Assembly (NCBI RefSeq): GCF_019457595.1
Contig: NZ_CP080419.1
Span: 620,001-684,000, forward strand
Reading direction: 5' to 3'
DNA length: 64,000 nucleotides
Source: Shewanella psychrotolerans
GTDB taxonomy: Bacteria > Pseudomonadota > Gammaproteobacteria > Enterobacterales > Shewanellaceae
Shown: piece after piece, positions 11,028-20,617 of the stretch
Numbering within the stretch: position 1 is the stretch's first letter
Layout of the letters: each line of letters begins with the position of its first letter
Made by a program: the position numbers and the translations under genes
The notes under the pieces: model-generated
Database searches by the model: none
What the model was told of the DNA's origin: nothing
The model's input: only the letters and a program-made list of their open reading frames with translations

Positions 11028-11058
11028 AAGCGCGGATAGATTATTCGCGCTTTTTTTT
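11028..11058 (+). terminator. Terminator after argD
   Basis: AAGCGCG pairs with CGCGCTT around an 11-base loop and is followed by a run of eight T residues. astA may therefore have its own promoter or depend on read-through. Confidence 0.85.
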
Positions 11059-11154
11059 GTCAGTAGAAATACTTGAATCTTAGATGCTAAATGCCTGTCT
11101 TATATTTAACAGGGATTTGCATTTGAGTGACGAGCAAAACTGAGGAGACCAAAG

Positions 11155-12174
11155 ATGTTAATTATCCGTCCCATTCGTTCCAGCGATTATGAGGCTCTAT
11201 ATCAAATCGCTGTGGAGTCAGGTCATGGATTCACGTCTTTACCCGTCAATGAAGCGCTATTAAGAAGTAAAATTGCTCGCGTCGAAGCATCATTTGTTAA
11301 ACAGATCGACAAACCATTCGATGAAGGCTATCTAATGGTTCTGGAAGATACCGAGACCGGTGAAGTGGTCGGTACCTGTGGAATCGAAGCTGCGGTTGGC
11401 ATGGTAGATGCCTTTTATCATTATCGATTAGGTACCGAAGTTTACTATTCAGAGCAAATTGGCGTACGCAATGAAGTTGAAACGCTGACGCTATGCCACG
11501 ATTACACTGGCTCTGCTGAGTTATGTACGCTGTTTTTACGTGAATCTTATCGTAAAAATAATAACGGCCGTATGTTGTCACGTAGCCGCTTTCTCTTTTT
11601 AGCGCAACACGCTGCACGTTTTGGTGATGTGGTGATTGCTGAAATGCGTGGCGAGAGCGATACAGAAGGTAATTCACCTTTTTATGGCTGGTTGCAAAAG
11701 AACTTCTTAGGTATCGATTTTGTGCAAGCTGACTATTTGTCTGGTTTAGGGCAAAAGGCGTTTATGGCTGAGATGATGCCTAAAAATGCTGTTTATGTTT
11801 GTTTACTGCCTGAAGAAGCGCAGAAGGTGATTGGTGAAGTACATGCCAATACGCGTCCAGCATTGAATCTACTCCAAGCGGAAGGTTTTAGATGCCGTGG
11901 TTATGTCGATATTTTCGATGGCGGTCCAACGGTTGAATGTAATCTTAACGATATTCGAGCGGTGAGAGAGAGTCGTTTGTTGACCGTGAATGTCGGTGAT
12001 ATGCCTGAATCAAAAAGCTGCTTTATTCTTTCAAATACTTTGTTAGCGGATTATCGCGCTACATCGGCAAATTTGCTGGTCAGTGACGAAACTGATGAAG
12101 TGACAATTTCACCTGAGCTTGCAACTGCATTGATGGTTGCTCAAGGTGAGCAGATCCGTGTCTTGGCAATTTAG
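11155..12174 (+). CDS. astA: Arginine N-succinyltransferase
   Basis: First enzyme of the arginine succinyltransferase pathway: succinyl-CoA + L-arginine to N2-succinylarginine. The 339-residue length and start MLIIRPIRSSDYEALYQIA are typical of AstA, a GNAT-related fold. Conserved stretches such as GTCGIEAAVG, RSRFLFLAQ, AEMRGESD and FDGGPTVECN are seen. The ATG follows a GAGGAG-like site (ctgaggagacc). Only 9 bases separate it from astD, so the two are co-transcribed. No astB or astE is found in the window. Confidence 0.94.
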   Translation: MLIIRPIRSSDYEALYQIAVESGHGFTSLPVNEALLRSKIARVEASFVKQIDKPFDEGYLMVLEDTETGEVVGTCGIEAAVGMVDAFYHYRLGTEVYYSEQIGVRNEVETLTLCHDYTGSAELCTLFLRESYRKNNNGRMLSRSRFLFLAQHAARFGDVVIAEMRGESDTEGNSPFYGWLQKNFLGIDFVQADYLSGLGQKAFMAEMMPKNAVYVCLLPEEAQKVIGEVHANTRPALNLLQAEGFRCRGYVDIFDGGPTVECNLNDIRAVRESRLLTVNVGDMPESKSCFILSNTLLADYRATSANLLVSDETDEVTISPELATALMVAQGEQIRVLAI

Positions 12175-12183
12175 GGAATTACA

Positions 12184-13644
12184 ATGAGTCAATTTATTAA
12201 CGGCCAGTGGGTTGCCGGTCTTGGTCACGATGTGACATCGAAAAACCCTGCTAATAATGAAATTATTTGGAATAGCAAAACCGCGACACCAGAGCAAGTT
12301 AACAGCGCTGTTGAAGCTGCCCGTAATGTACAGTTTGATTGGTTTATGCTTGGCTTTGAGGGGCGTTTAGCGATTGTTGAGGCTTACCGTGATCAGCTTG
12401 AGGCTAACAAGGCTGAGATCGCAGAAACCATTGCTCAAGAAACGGGTAAACCTCAGTGGGAAACGGCGACTGAAGCGGGAGCCATGATTGGTAAAATTGG
12501 GCTTTCAGTTGCGGCGTACAATAAGCGTACTGGCACCAGTGAAAGCGACACGCCAGCAGGGCGCGCCGTGCTGCGTCATAAGCCACACGGTGTTGTTGCG
12601 GTATTTGGGCCATACAACTTCCCAGGTCATCTACCTAATGGTCATATTGTGCCAGCATTGCTTGCCGGTAATACCGTGGTATTTAAGCCTTCAGAACTTA
12701 CCCCCAAAACGGCTGAGCTAATGCTTAAGCTTTGGCAGCAAGCAGGGCTTCCTGCTGGTGTGATTAACTTAGTTCAGGGGGAAGTCGAAACGGGTAAGGC
12801 ATTAGCCTCTCATCCACAAATCGACGGCCTGTTCTTTACTGGTAGTTCACGCACTGGCCATATTTTACATCAACAATATGCCGGTCACCCAGGTAAGATC
12901 TTAGCCTTAGAGATGGGCGGTAATAATCCGCTTATCATCAAAGGGGTTGAAGATACTAAAGCCGCTGTTCATGACATTATTCAGTCGGCTTACATCTCTT
13001 CGGGTCAGCGTTGTACCTGTGCTCGTCGTTTATACCTAGAGAAGGGAACTCAAGGGGATGCACTATTAGCGGAACTGATAAAAGCCGTTAAGCAGATAAA
13101 AGTGGGTCCTTGGAATGCTCAGCCTCAGCCGTTTATGGGATCGATGATCTCTGAAGCTGCGGCTAAAGGTATGATTGAAGCTCAGCGCAATTTAATCAAC
13201 TTAGGTGGTACTGCTTTGGTTGAACTGACTCATCTTGAGGCGGGTACAGGCTTAGTTTCTCCCGGTCTTGTCGATGTCACTCAGGTGATTGAACTGCCAG
13301 ATGAAGAGTATTTTGGCCCATTGTTACAAGTGGTTCGCTACAGCGACTTTGACGAAGCGATAAAGCTGGCCAACGATACCCGTTATGGTCTTTCTGCTGG
13401 TATTTTGGCCGATAGCCGTGATGATTATGAGTATTTCCTCGCGCGTATTCGGGCTGGCATCGTTAACTGGAATAAACAGATCACTGGCGCGTCAGGCGCG
13501 GCCCCATTTGGTGGTGTCGGAGCGTCGGGTAACCATAGGGCAAGTGCATTCTATGCCGCCGATTACTGTGCTTACCCTGTTGCTTCGGTTGAAGCCGATG
13601 CGGTCAGTCTGCCGGCAACCTTAAGTCCAGGCTTAACTGTTTAA
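12184..13644 (+). CDS. astD: Succinylglutamate-semialdehyde dehydrogenase
   Basis: NAD-dependent aldehyde dehydrogenase that oxidises N-succinylglutamate 5-semialdehyde in the fourth step of arginine succinyltransferase catabolism. The 486 residues show the ALDH cofactor region (VFKPSELTP), the general-base glutamate E243 in LEMGGNNP and the catalytic C277 in [10 protein letters not shown]. The C-terminal [17 protein letters not shown] matches AstD. It sits 9 bases after astA in the same unit and is followed by a strong terminator. Confidence 0.94.
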   Translation: MSQFINGQWVAGLGHDVTSKNPANNEIIWNSKTATPEQVNSAVEAARNVQFDWFMLGFEGRLAIVEAYRDQLEANKAEIAETIAQETGKPQWETATEAGAMIGKIGLSVAAYNKRTGTSESDTPAGRAVLRHKPHGVVAVFGPYNFPGHLPNGHIVPALLAGNTVVFKPSELTPKTAELMLKLWQQAGLPAGVINLVQGEVETGKALASHPQIDGLFFTGSSRTGHILHQQYAGHPGKILALEMGGNNPLIIKGVEDTKAAVHDIIQSAYISSGQRCTCARRLYLEKGTQGDALLAELIKAVKQIKVGPWNAQPQPFMGSMISEAAAKGMIEAQRNLINLGGTALVELTHLEAGTGLVSPGLVDVTQVIELPDEEYFGPLLQVVRYSDFDEAIKLANDTRYGLSAGILADSRDDYEYFLARIRAGIVNWNKQITGASGAAPFGGVGASGNHRASAFYAADYCAYPVASVEADAVSLPATLSPGLTV

Positions 13645-13653
13645 TATGAAATT

Positions 13654-13685
13654 ATGGGATATCTTATTGAGATATCCCATTTTTA
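13654..13685 (+). terminator. Terminator after astD
   Basis: A perfect 10-bp stem (ATGGGATATC / GATATCCCAT) with a 7-base loop is followed by T residues. Confidence 0.88.
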
Positions 13686-13802
13686 TAGCTCGTACATTAA
13701 AGAGATGACGCTGTACTCTGGTTAGTTGATATCGTGATAACAATAATACTAACGTGGCGTGAGCTAATGATTAGCACTAGGATACCGTTGAGGATTAAAT
13801 TA

Positions 13803-14600
13803 ATGCACACAGATGTAAATAAGCTATTTGCTTCCTTATGGGAAGACTATGTTGAGATGACACCTTCGGCCGCGAAAGTACACCAATTGCTGGCTAAGGG
13901 TGACGATATTATTAACGATCATATTGCGCTACGTACCTTTAATATTGATAAAGTAAACTTGAGCGTGTTAGCCAAGCATTTCGAGTCAATCGGATATGTA
14001 GCATGTGGTGATTATCACTTCGAAGCGAAGAAGTTAAAGGCGAAGCACTTTGAGCATTCAGATCCGACTCAGCCCAAAGTCTTCATTTCTGAGTTGATGG
14101 TTGAAGCGTTTAGTCCTGAGCTACAATCCACCATAAAAGGCTTGGTTGACCAAGTTGAAGTGGCAGCAACTACTGCGGATAACTTCTTATATTCTGGTCG
14201 CCACTGGGAATTAGACTCTAGCACCTATGAAGCATTGCTTGCTGAAAGTGAATACGCCGCATGGGTAGCCGCATTTGGTTATCGTGCTAACCACTTTACG
14301 GTGTCGATTAACCATCTGCCAGGTTATCACACCATAGTTGAAGTGAATGATGCGCTTAAGCAGGCTGGCTTTGTGCTTAACAGCGTCGGTGGGGAAGTGA
14401 AAGGTTCTGCTGAGGTGTTACTTGAGCAATCTTCAACCATGGCAGATAAGATTGATGTCGCCTTTAAAGACACTGTAAAGCGTATTCCAAGCTGTTTCTA
14501 TGAGTTTGCTCTACGTTACCCTAAAGCAGACGGCGAGCTCTACACGGGCTTTGTGGCAGCTTCTGCTGACAAGATCTTTGAAAGCACCAATGCGATGTAA
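13803..14600 (+). CDS. DUF1338 family protein (HglS-like dioxygenase fold)
   Basis: A 265-residue member of DUF1338, a VOC-like metalloenzyme family. The characterised larger member HglS (2-oxoadipate dioxygenase/decarboxylase) acts in lysine catabolism. Candidate metal ligands are the His in NDHIALRTF, the His in NHFTVSINH and the Glu in CFYEFALRYP, the usual H-H-E arrangement. The ATG at 13803 is chosen because GAGGAT lies 8 bases upstream and the family start (HTDVNKLFASLW) follows; an open extension to 13734 lacks support. Being next to arginine catabolism genes suggests amino-acid breakdown, but the substrate is not shown. Confidence 0.78.
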   Translation: MHTDVNKLFASLWEDYVEMTPSAAKVHQLLAKGDDIINDHIALRTFNIDKVNLSVLAKHFESIGYVACGDYHFEAKKLKAKHFEHSDPTQPKVFISELMVEAFSPELQSTIKGLVDQVEVAATTADNFLYSGRHWELDSSTYEALLAESEYAAWVAAFGYRANHFTVSINHLPGYHTIVEVNDALKQAGFVLNSVGGEVKGSAEVLLEQSSTMADKIDVAFKDTVKRIPSCFYEFALRYPKADGELYTGFVAASADKIFESTNAM

Positions 14601-14620
14601 GCATATTGCTTAAAAAAACA

Positions 14621-14648
14621 AAGCCGATATTAATTTATCGGCTTTTTT
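14621..14648. terminator. Bidirectional terminator between DUF1338 gene and sensor kinase
   Basis: A 9-bp stem (AAGCCGATA / TATCGGCTT) has A residues on the left and T residues on the right, so it can stop transcription from both convergent genes. Confidence 0.88.
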
Positions 14649-14678
14649 AACGATAAAACTGCTGGTTAACGATGAAAG

Positions 14679-16013
14679 CTATAGCTTTTTAAACTCCAAG
14701 CAGATCTTTAATCCACCAAGATCGTGGCTTCGATCGAAGTCCAGCTTAATCTCATATTGCTCGGCAATATCTTTGACGATCGAAAGACCTAAACCATGAC
14801 CCATAATGTCTTCGTCTAAGCGTTTTCCTCTGCCAGTAAGCTGTGAAAGTTCATCATTAGCAACCCCTGGACCGTCGTCTTCAATAGTGAACTCAATAGT
14901 GTCTCCCTTGTTGATGACGTTGATGAAAACTTGTGACTTTGCCCATTTGTAGGCGTTATCGAGCAAGTTACCTATCAACTCCATGCCATCTTCACGGTGG
15001 ATAGGTAGGCGTGAAACCGCATCGGGAATGTCAAACTGACAAATCACCTGTTTTGTTTGATGTACTTTATCCAGTGTTTGAGTGAGGTCGAGCAGATCTT
15101 TTGGCAGTTGCATTTGCGCAGCTGGCAGCATGTCGCCTGTTATTCTTGCCGCAGCCAATTTGCGTTCGATCATCTTGTGAATTTGATCTAGTTGCTTTTG
15201 CAGCGCAATGGCCGAGTCTGGATCTTTCAACCCCAGCGTTTCAACTTGCTGTTGCATTACCGCGAGTGGCGTCTTCAAGCCATGACTAAGGTTCCCTAAG
15301 TTATTGCGGCTACGCTCCATCTGTTTGCTCGCGTATTGCAATAACTCGTTATATGTCTCGGCAATCGGCGTAAGTTCGGGGGGGATCTTGTTAACATCCA
15401 AGGAGGTGATTTCGCCCTCGCGAAGTCTTATTAAGGCTTGCTGCATAGCACTTATCGGTTTAAACGATTGCCTTAAAACAATAAAAATACCGCAAACCAT
15501 GGCGACTAACATGGCGAGGTTAACCCCTAACTTAGTACCGTAGACTTGGGTGAACACTTGACGGCCAATACTTAAGTCTTGAGCAACGGTCAGGGTCGTT
15601 TGTATATTCGCGCTCTTGCTACTTATGCCGATTGAAAGTAGTTGAATATCGTGATTTTGTGGGCCTTTGGTTTGCCAAACCCGAGTTTGACCTTTGGTAA
15701 GAGGACGAACATCGAGGCGCTGATCCCACAGGGAGCGTGATCTTAGTTCGATATCATCCACATTGAGTTGGTAATAGCGGCCAGAATAGACAGGTTTATA
15801 GAAACTGGAGAGCTGGCTATTGTCTATGCTTATCTCGCCATCTTCAAAGGTGATGGCAACCAATACTTGCTGCAGATCTTCCTCTAAGCGGGCAATAATA
15901 GAGTCGTGAAACGCTTGGCGCAACATAGACTCAAAAATGACAATCGCCACGAAGGTGGAGATGATCACTAAAGCTGATAACCAAAGGCTTAGCCGAGTCC
16001 GAATCGATATCAT
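14679..16013 (-). CDS. Sensor histidine kinase, PhoQ/QseC-like
   Basis: Inner-membrane two-component sensor of 444 residues. A first membrane helix (about 8-28) is followed by a ~135-residue periplasmic domain, a second helix (about 165-185) and a HAMP-like linker. The phospho-accepting H244 lies in NLSHGLKTPLAV. The ATPase domain has N box NLLDNAYKWA, G1 box DDGPGV and G2 box GHGLGLSIV. It overlaps the upstream response-regulator gene by 4 bases, so the pair is one operon. The PhoQ-like H-box context (SHGLKTPL) supports a PhoPQ-type family; the signal is not known. Confidence 0.88.
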   Translation of the reverse strand: MISIRTRLSLWLSALVIISTFVAIVIFESMLRQAFHDSIIARLEEDLQQVLVAITFEDGEISIDNSQLSSFYKPVYSGRYYQLNVDDIELRSRSLWDQRLDVRPLTKGQTRVWQTKGPQNHDIQLLSIGISSKSANIQTTLTVAQDLSIGRQVFTQVYGTKLGVNLAMLVAMVCGIFIVLRQSFKPISAMQQALIRLREGEITSLDVNKIPPELTPIAETYNELLQYASKQMERSRNNLGNLSHGLKTPLAVMQQQVETLGLKDPDSAIALQKQLDQIHKMIERKLAAARITGDMLPAAQMQLPKDLLDLTQTLDKVHQTKQVICQFDIPDAVSRLPIHREDGMELIGNLLDNAYKWAKSQVFINVINKGDTIEFTIEDDGPGVANDELSQLTGRGKRLDEDIMGHGLGLSIVKDIAEQYEIKLDFDRSHDLGGLKICLEFKKL

Positions 16014-16684
16014 TGTTTCAGGCCGTGAAAGATATATCCTTGACCTCGGCGAGTTTCGATAGCGGTTTTTCCGAGCTTTTTACGTAAATGGGTAACGTAA
16101 ACTTCGACGACATTGCTCTCTTTTTCATCATCAAACTGATATAGCTTGTCGGTCAACTGTGCTTTAGAGAGTAGCTTTTTTGGGGACATCAAGAAGATTT
16201 TCAGTAACCGAAATTCCATGGCGGTAAGCTCAAAATTATGCTCCCCCACCATCACACTTTGCTGATTCTCATCTAAGACAACGCCTTCGAAGCTCAGTTC
16301 TTTGGTTGGCGTGTTGGTTTTGCCATGGGCGCGATTGATCAGAGCATGGATCCGTGCCAGTAACTCTTGGGTATGGAATGGTTTTCCAAGGTAATCGTCA
16401 GCGCCAGCATTAAAGCCTTCGACCTTTTCGTGCCACTGACTGCGCGCCGTCAACATGATGACAGGTGTGTTTAGTCCTTGAGTACGCCACTTTTGCAGTA
16501 GATCTAATCCATTGCCGTCGGGGAGGCCAATATCAAGAATGATGCAATCATAGTGAGTCTCTTTAGTCAGGTAGTCTGCTTCACTGACTTTATCGGTGAC
16601 GTCTGTGACATAGCCAGCCTGTTTGAGCTGCTTTGCGAGCTCTTCAACTAAAAGGGGGTTATCTTCAACGAGCAGCAATTTCAT
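16010..16684 (-). CDS. Response regulator, OmpR/PhoP family
   Basis: DNA-binding partner of the kinase just downstream. The receiver domain (residues 1-120) has the acidic pocket in LLVEDN, the phospho-acceptor D51 in ILDIGLPDG and the switch lysine in LGKPFHTQEL. The C-terminal winged helix ends in YVTHLRKKLGKTAIETRRGQ. The start chosen (MKLLLVEDNP, 224 residues) is the family start; an in-frame ATG three codons earlier is also possible and lies closer to the AGGT sequence. It overlaps the kinase by 4 bases. Confidence 0.9.
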   Translation of the reverse strand: MKLLLVEDNPLLVEELAKQLKQAGYVTDVTDKVSEADYLTKETHYDCIILDIGLPDGNGLDLLQKWRTQGLNTPVIMLTARSQWHEKVEGFNAGADDYLGKPFHTQELLARIHALINRAHGKTNTPTKELSFEGVVLDENQQSVMVGEHNFELTAMEFRLLKIFLMSPKKLLSKAQLTDKLYQFDDEKESNVVEVYVTHLRKKLGKTAIETRRGQGYIFHGLKQ

Positions 16685-16792
16685 AGTAAGCATCTACCTA
16701 TTTTAGGTTGTGAGTGACTAGCTGAACGCGCGATTTATGTCGCGTTACTAACAAGATAATACACTCTTTAATTTCGCGGATGTAGCTTAAGG

Positions 16793-17131
16793 CTATTTTT
16801 TGTCAATTCGACAAGCAATGGGGAGTTGCGTGTATTGTTGAGGTTTACCTGTAGTCGCATCAATACTCAAAGAGATCATCTCACCAGCATCACTACGCAG
16901 CTGTAAATCATAATGCCAGTTGCCTTGGTTTTGATAAAGGTGAGCGTCGAGTAATTTACCCGCGCAGTATCGTTTCATATGGGTAAGGGCGAAATCAAGC
17001 GAGACGATTTTTCCTTCGCTCACAAGTTGTTTGGCTTGATTATGTTCTACTTCGATAAGCGGCTGCGCCTGAATCGACGAGACAGATAAGAGTGAGGGCA
17101 TTAATACGCTAACAAAGTATATCGGTTTCAC
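16793..17131 (-). CDS. PepSY-domain periplasmic protein
   Basis: A small exported protein of about 112 residues. A GTG start at 17131 with AGGA 8 bases upstream gives a clean signal peptide (VKPIYFVSVLMPSLLSVSSIQA). The rest is one PepSY-like domain (VSLDFALTHMKRY... NWHYDLQLRSDAGEMISLSI). An upstream TTG at 17161 is open but would place the coding start inside the crp terminator. Small PepSY proteins are often encoded beside PhoPQ-like sensor operons, as here, and may tune the sensor or inhibit proteases. That role is inferred. Confidence 0.7.
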   Translation of the reverse strand: MKPIYFVSVLMPSLLSVSSIQAQPLIEVEHNQAKQLVSEGKIVSLDFALTHMKRYCAGKLLDAHLYQNQGNWHYDLQLRSDAGEMISLSIDATTGKPQQYTQLPIACRIDKK

Positions 17132-17142
17132 TAACGCTGTCC

Positions 17143-17172
17143 TAAAAAAATAGCCTGACAAGATGTCAGGCC
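17143..17172 (-). terminator. Rho-independent terminator of crp
   Basis: Read on the minus strand, an 8-bp perfect stem (GCCTGACA on the plus strand at 17153 and TGTCAGGC at 17164) is followed by CTATTTTTTT. It lies 40 bases past the crp stop codon. Confidence 0.88.
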
Positions 17173-17211
17173 ACTTTATATAAGATCTATTAAATCTAAC
17201 TTAATACTAGC

Positions 17212-17847
17212 TTAGCGAGTACCATATACCACGATTGTTTTACCGTGTGCTTGAATAAGATTTTGTTCTTCAAGCATTTTAAGAATACGGCCAACGGTTT
17301 CACGTGAACAACCCACGATCTGACCAATCTCTTGACGAGTGATCTTGATCTGCATTCCGTCAGGATGGGTCATCGCATCAGGTTGCTTAGCTAAGTGTAA
17401 TAATGTCTGCGCAATGCGGCCAGCAACATCAAGGAAGGCTAGATCGCCCACTTTTTGGCTGGTGCTTTGTAGACGATAAGCCATTTGTGAAGACAGTTTC
17501 ATTAAGATTTCAGGATTAACTTGGATAAGTTGCTTGAATTTCTTGTATGAGATTTCTGCAATTTCACATGCTTGTTTAGCGCGAACCCATGCAGTACGCT
17601 CAGCTTGTTCTTCGAACAAACCTAGTTCACCGATAAAGTCACCTTGGTTAAGGTAAGAGAGGATCATCTCTTTACCTTCTTCATCTTTAATCAAGACAGC
17701 GACAGAGCCTTTAACGATATAATACAAAGTATCAGAGTCTTCACCTGCATGGATCAGAGTGCTTTTGGCTGGGTATTTATGAATGTGACAGTGTGATAAA
17801 AACCATTCCAAAGTTGGATCCGGTTTAGGCTTACCAATCAGAGCCAT
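17212..17847 (-). CDS. crp: cAMP receptor protein
   Basis: Global regulator that binds cAMP; in Shewanella it controls anaerobic respiration as well as carbon use. The 211 residues comprise a cyclic-nucleotide domain ([12 protein letters not shown] and [18 protein letters not shown] forming the phosphate-binding cassette, with the E and R ligands), the C-helix dimer interface and the helix-turn-helix [20 protein letters not shown]. The gene is preceded by GAGGAA and by a good promoter candidate. The neighbours prkB, yheU, yheT, yheS and yheV also lie near crp in E. coli. Confidence 0.97.
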   Translation of the reverse strand: MALIGKPKPDPTLEWFLSHCHIHKYPAKSTLIHAGEDSDTLYYIVKGSVAVLIKDEEGKEMILSYLNQGDFIGELGLFEEQAERTAWVRAKQACEIAEISYKKFKQLIQVNPEILMKLSSQMAYRLQSTSQKVGDLAFLDVAGRIAQTLLHLAKQPDAMTHPDGMQIKITRQEIGQIVGCSRETVGRILKMLEEQNLIQAHGKTIVVYGTR

Positions 17848-17880
17848 GCCTGTGTTCCTCGACTGATTAATGTAAATACA

Positions 17881-17910
17881 AGAATATGCTAAATAAGCAG
17901 ACTACGTCAA
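17881..17910 (-). promoter_or_regulatory. Candidate crp promoter
   Basis: On the minus strand, TTGACG (17905-17910) and TATTCT (17881-17886) are separated by 18 bases and lie about 35-60 bases upstream of the crp start. Confidence 0.5.
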
Positions 17911-18307
17911 TTGAGCTGAAAAAACCTCGTTGGAGATCAAACTTTGCCATAAAGATGCAAGGCGTTACTCAATTCTACTACCATTTAGATATGGAGGTTT
18001 ATTTTGATACATTAGTAATATATGTCAACTAATACCTTAAAAACCGCATGTTATTTGCCTGACAATGCTGCGTAAATCACATCTAACTTAGCCTTACAGT
18101 CTTTACCATACCTCACAGTCCTTACCATAATGTGACCACAGGAAGATTAAATGCATTTTAATGTGCTTTTCTCTCGACTTGAGAGGTCAATTATTGCTAA
18201 CGTAATTTTGGATTCTAGTTATGTAGATGTAAGATTGAAGCTGCCAAACGTTGTGGTTGAACCATTTAGTGCTTACATGGCGTGAATGGCCTAGGAGAAA
18301 AGATACC
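17911..18307. other. Intergenic region between crp and Sel1-repeat gene
   Basis: A 397-bp non-coding stretch between divergent genes. It contains an imperfect 15-bp tandem repeat (ACAGTCTTTACCATA at 18096 and ACAGTCCTTACCATA at 18115, period 19, one mismatch). No other gene or clear operator is recognised. Confidence 0.55.
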
Positions 18308-19087
18308 GTGAAAATTAATGCTTGGATAATGGCCGTTGTATTATTGGCCGGCATGTCAGTCAGTCAAGGTGTGTTGGCATTTTCCCTTCCGCAGACAGAG
18401 CAATCGTTGAAAGCAAGCAAGTTAGCCCATATTCAGCTAAAAGCGACTCTGGGAGAGTCTGAGGCGCAATTTCTACTTGGTTTAATGTATCTGTCTGGTC
18501 GTTTTGTCGAACAAGATCAAAATCTTGGGGTTAAGTGGGTTATTAAGGCTGCCGAGCAAGGGCATCTAAAAGCTGCCCAAACTATTGCCGATTTGGCCTT
18601 TGATGGCAAAATTATCAAACGGGATCTGATCTTAGCTGAACATTGGTATCAGCAACTTGCAGATAAAGATGATAAGTGGGCGCAATTTCGCCTTGGTTTT
18701 ATTTATGCCGCCGGTGGTCAAGGAATTGAACGTAACTGCGGTAAGGCTGTTGACCGATTTCTGGCTGTAGGTGATGACGTTTCTCTAGGAAATGTTGTAT
18801 GGATATTGTCTACGTGTCCCGAATCTGAGTATCGTAATGGTGATATGGCCATTGAAATAGGTAAAGGATTGGTTGCGGCTAATAATCAAGACCCGACTAA
18901 TTTAGATAACTTAGCTGCAGCGTATGCGGAAATTGGTGATTATACCGCCGCGATCAATACGCAGCAGCGTGCTATTGAAGCACTGAAACAAACCGCTGAG
19001 TACAATCGCTATGATGAGTTTGAAGCAAGATTGCACCATTATCAGCAACAAAAACCCTATCGTGAAGTGATCCCTTTGGGTGAGTAG
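18308..19087 (+). CDS. Sel1/TPR-repeat secreted protein
   Basis: A 259-residue exported protein. The GTG at 18308 has AGGAG 10 bases upstream and gives a signal peptide (INAWIMAVVLLAGMSVSQGVLA). Sel1-like repeats follow: EAQFLLGLMYLSGRFV, GVKWVIKAAEQGHLKAAQTI and AQFRLGFIYAAGGQGI. A TPR-like unit comes later (NLDNLAAAYAEIGDYTAAI). Such repeats mediate protein contacts, and no catalytic residues are evident. The partner is unknown. Confidence 0.72.
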   Translation: MKINAWIMAVVLLAGMSVSQGVLAFSLPQTEQSLKASKLAHIQLKATLGESEAQFLLGLMYLSGRFVEQDQNLGVKWVIKAAEQGHLKAAQTIADLAFDGKIIKRDLILAEHWYQQLADKDDKWAQFRLGFIYAAGGQGIERNCGKAVDRFLAVGDDVSLGNVVWILSTCPESEYRNGDMAIEIGKGLVAANNQDPTNLDNLAAAYAEIGDYTAAINTQQRAIEALKQTAEYNRYDEFEARLHHYQQQKPYREVIPLGE

Positions 19088-19111
19088 TTACTTAACTCCA
19101 GCTTATGTTAT

Positions 19112-19145
19112 ACGCCAATGTCGAAAGAGGTTGGCGTTTTTATTT
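19112..19145 (+). terminator. Terminator after Sel1-repeat gene
   Basis: ACGCCAA pairs with TTGGCGT around a 12-base loop and is followed by a T-rich tract. Confidence 0.82.
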
Positions 19146-19271
19146 GCTCAAAATTAATGGCCGTTTGTCTTTGGTATTCGATGAATTTACTGACGGGAAT
19201 GATAAGAGAGGGAGATTAGGTACGCTAGCATACTCAAGGAAGCAAACAGATCAAGATGGGGGAATTCACTC

Positions 19272-19328
19272 CCAAGAGTATACTAACTATCAGTCTTTCG
19301 CCTGAAATCCCGATAACCAAGAGTATAC
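19272..19328. repeat. 12-bp direct repeat pair
   Basis: CCAAGAGTATAC occurs at 19272-19283 and again at 19317-19328, 45 bases apart, in the otherwise featureless gap before prkB. Its meaning is unknown. Confidence 0.5.
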
Positions 19329-19378
19329 GCTGACAGACTTAAACGAAGCTTAAGTTAATTCACCTGCATTCGGTATCA

Positions 19379-20266
19379 TTATTCATTATCTAAATCGAGC
19401 AGATGCTGTCTCTTCTCTAATAGATCACGGATCAGTGGCGTTAATATCAACTCCATTGCCAATGACATCTTACCGCCGGGCACCACTAAGGTATTAATTC
19501 GAGACATAAACGAGCCATCTATCATTTTTAAGTAATAGGGAAAGTCGACATTTTTTATGCCGCGGAAACGAATGACGACAAAGCTTTCATCTAAGCTAGG
19601 GATCGTTTTTGCGCTAAACGGGTTCGAGGTGTCTACCGTCGGCACGCGTTGAAAATTAATATGAGTGCGTGAAAACTGTGGTGTCATGTGATTAATATAA
19701 TCATCCATGCTGCGCACAATTGACCCCATCACCTTTTCACGGCTGTGGCCTCTGTCAGAGGTGTCTCTAATGATTTTTTGGATCCACTCAAGATTGACAA
19801 TCGGTACCATGCCAATAAGCAGATCGACATGTTGAGCGACATTGCAGTCCTCAGTGACCACGCCACCATGTAACCCTTCGTAATAGAGCATATCGGTATT
19901 TTCTGGCAGTGGTCGCCACTGAGTGAAAGTACCTGGCATTTGATTAAAGGGAACCGCCTCGTCAAAGGTGTGTAAGTAGGAGCGAGTCTCTCCCTGACCG
20001 GTTGCGCTATAGTCTCTAAAACACTGCTCTAGCTTCGCGAAGTCATTGGCTTCGGGGCCAAAATAGCTAATGTTTTTATTTTCATTTTGAGACTGACGAA
20101 TTTTCAGTTCCATCTCTGGGCGGGTGTAGTGATGAAAGCTGTCTCCCTCGATCACGGCAGCATTGATTCCGAGCTGACGGAATATGTGACTGAATGCTGT
20201 TGTGGTGGTGGTTGTGCCTGCTCCAGAGGAGCCTGTAACGGCAATAATAGGATGTTTAGCTGACAT
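19379..20266 (-). CDS. prkB: Phosphoribulokinase-family kinase PrkB
   Basis: P-loop kinase of the phosphoribulokinase/uridine kinase superfamily, 295 residues. The Walker A region is GSSGAGTTTTT near the N-terminus, and the family's YYEGLHGGVV and DTSDRGHSREKV segments are present. Close relatives occur in enterobacteria and Vibrionales next to crp and yheU, in organisms lacking RuBisCO, so a Calvin-cycle role is unlikely. The true substrate is not established. An AGGT ribosome site precedes the ATG. It is downstream of, and probably co-transcribed with, yheT-yheU. Confidence 0.88.
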   Translation of the reverse strand: MSAKHPIIAVTGSSGAGTTTTTTAFSHIFRQLGINAAVIEGDSFHHYTRPEMELKIRQSQNENKNISYFGPEANDFAKLEQCFRDYSATGQGETRSYLHTFDEAVPFNQMPGTFTQWRPLPENTDMLYYEGLHGGVVTEDCNVAQHVDLLIGMVPIVNLEWIQKIIRDTSDRGHSREKVMGSIVRSMDDYINHMTPQFSRTHINFQRVPTVDTSNPFSAKTIPSLDESFVVIRFRGIKNVDFPYYLKMIDGSFMSRINTLVVPGGKMSLAMELILTPLIRDLLEKRQHLLDLDNE

Positions 20267-20366
20267 TTATTTACCTAAGAAATGCTGAAATAGACACCGT
20301 TGCACAGCAGCGGTGGAGCAATAGTTATACGGCACAGACCCGTTAAAGGTCAATCTTCCTGTTCAT

Positions 20367-20612
20367 TCATGGGTGCTGCGCAAGCGTGTTATCTTTGTGT
20401 CGAATCGCAATAGATTCGTCATCTTCACTGTATTCCACCACAAGTTCAGAGCGTGATAATGCTTGCTTACATTGAGCAATGGCTATTGACATTGCGTGAT
20501 CATCCATCGTAACAAAACTACCATCTTCCATCTGGGTCAGCAGAAACTCTTTTATTAAATTTTCCAATGTGGCTTGGGGAAGCTGCAATAACGACTGATA
20601 TGGCACTAACAT
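20367..20612 (-). CDS. yheU: UPF0270 family protein YheU
   Basis: An 81-residue protein of unknown function in the YheU/UPF0270 family, recognised by MLVPYQSLLQLPQATLENLI and the acidic LVVEYSEDDESIAI stretch. It is preceded by AAGGAT 8 bases before the ATG and starts just past the yheT stop, so both belong to one operon. The gene order yheT-yheU-prkB is conserved among gammaproteobacteria. Confidence 0.85.
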   Translation of the reverse strand: MLVPYQSLLQLPQATLENLIKEFLLTQMEDGSFVTMDDHAMSIAIAQCKQALSRSELVVEYSEDDESIAIRHKDNTLAQHP

Positions 20613-20617
20613 GGTTT

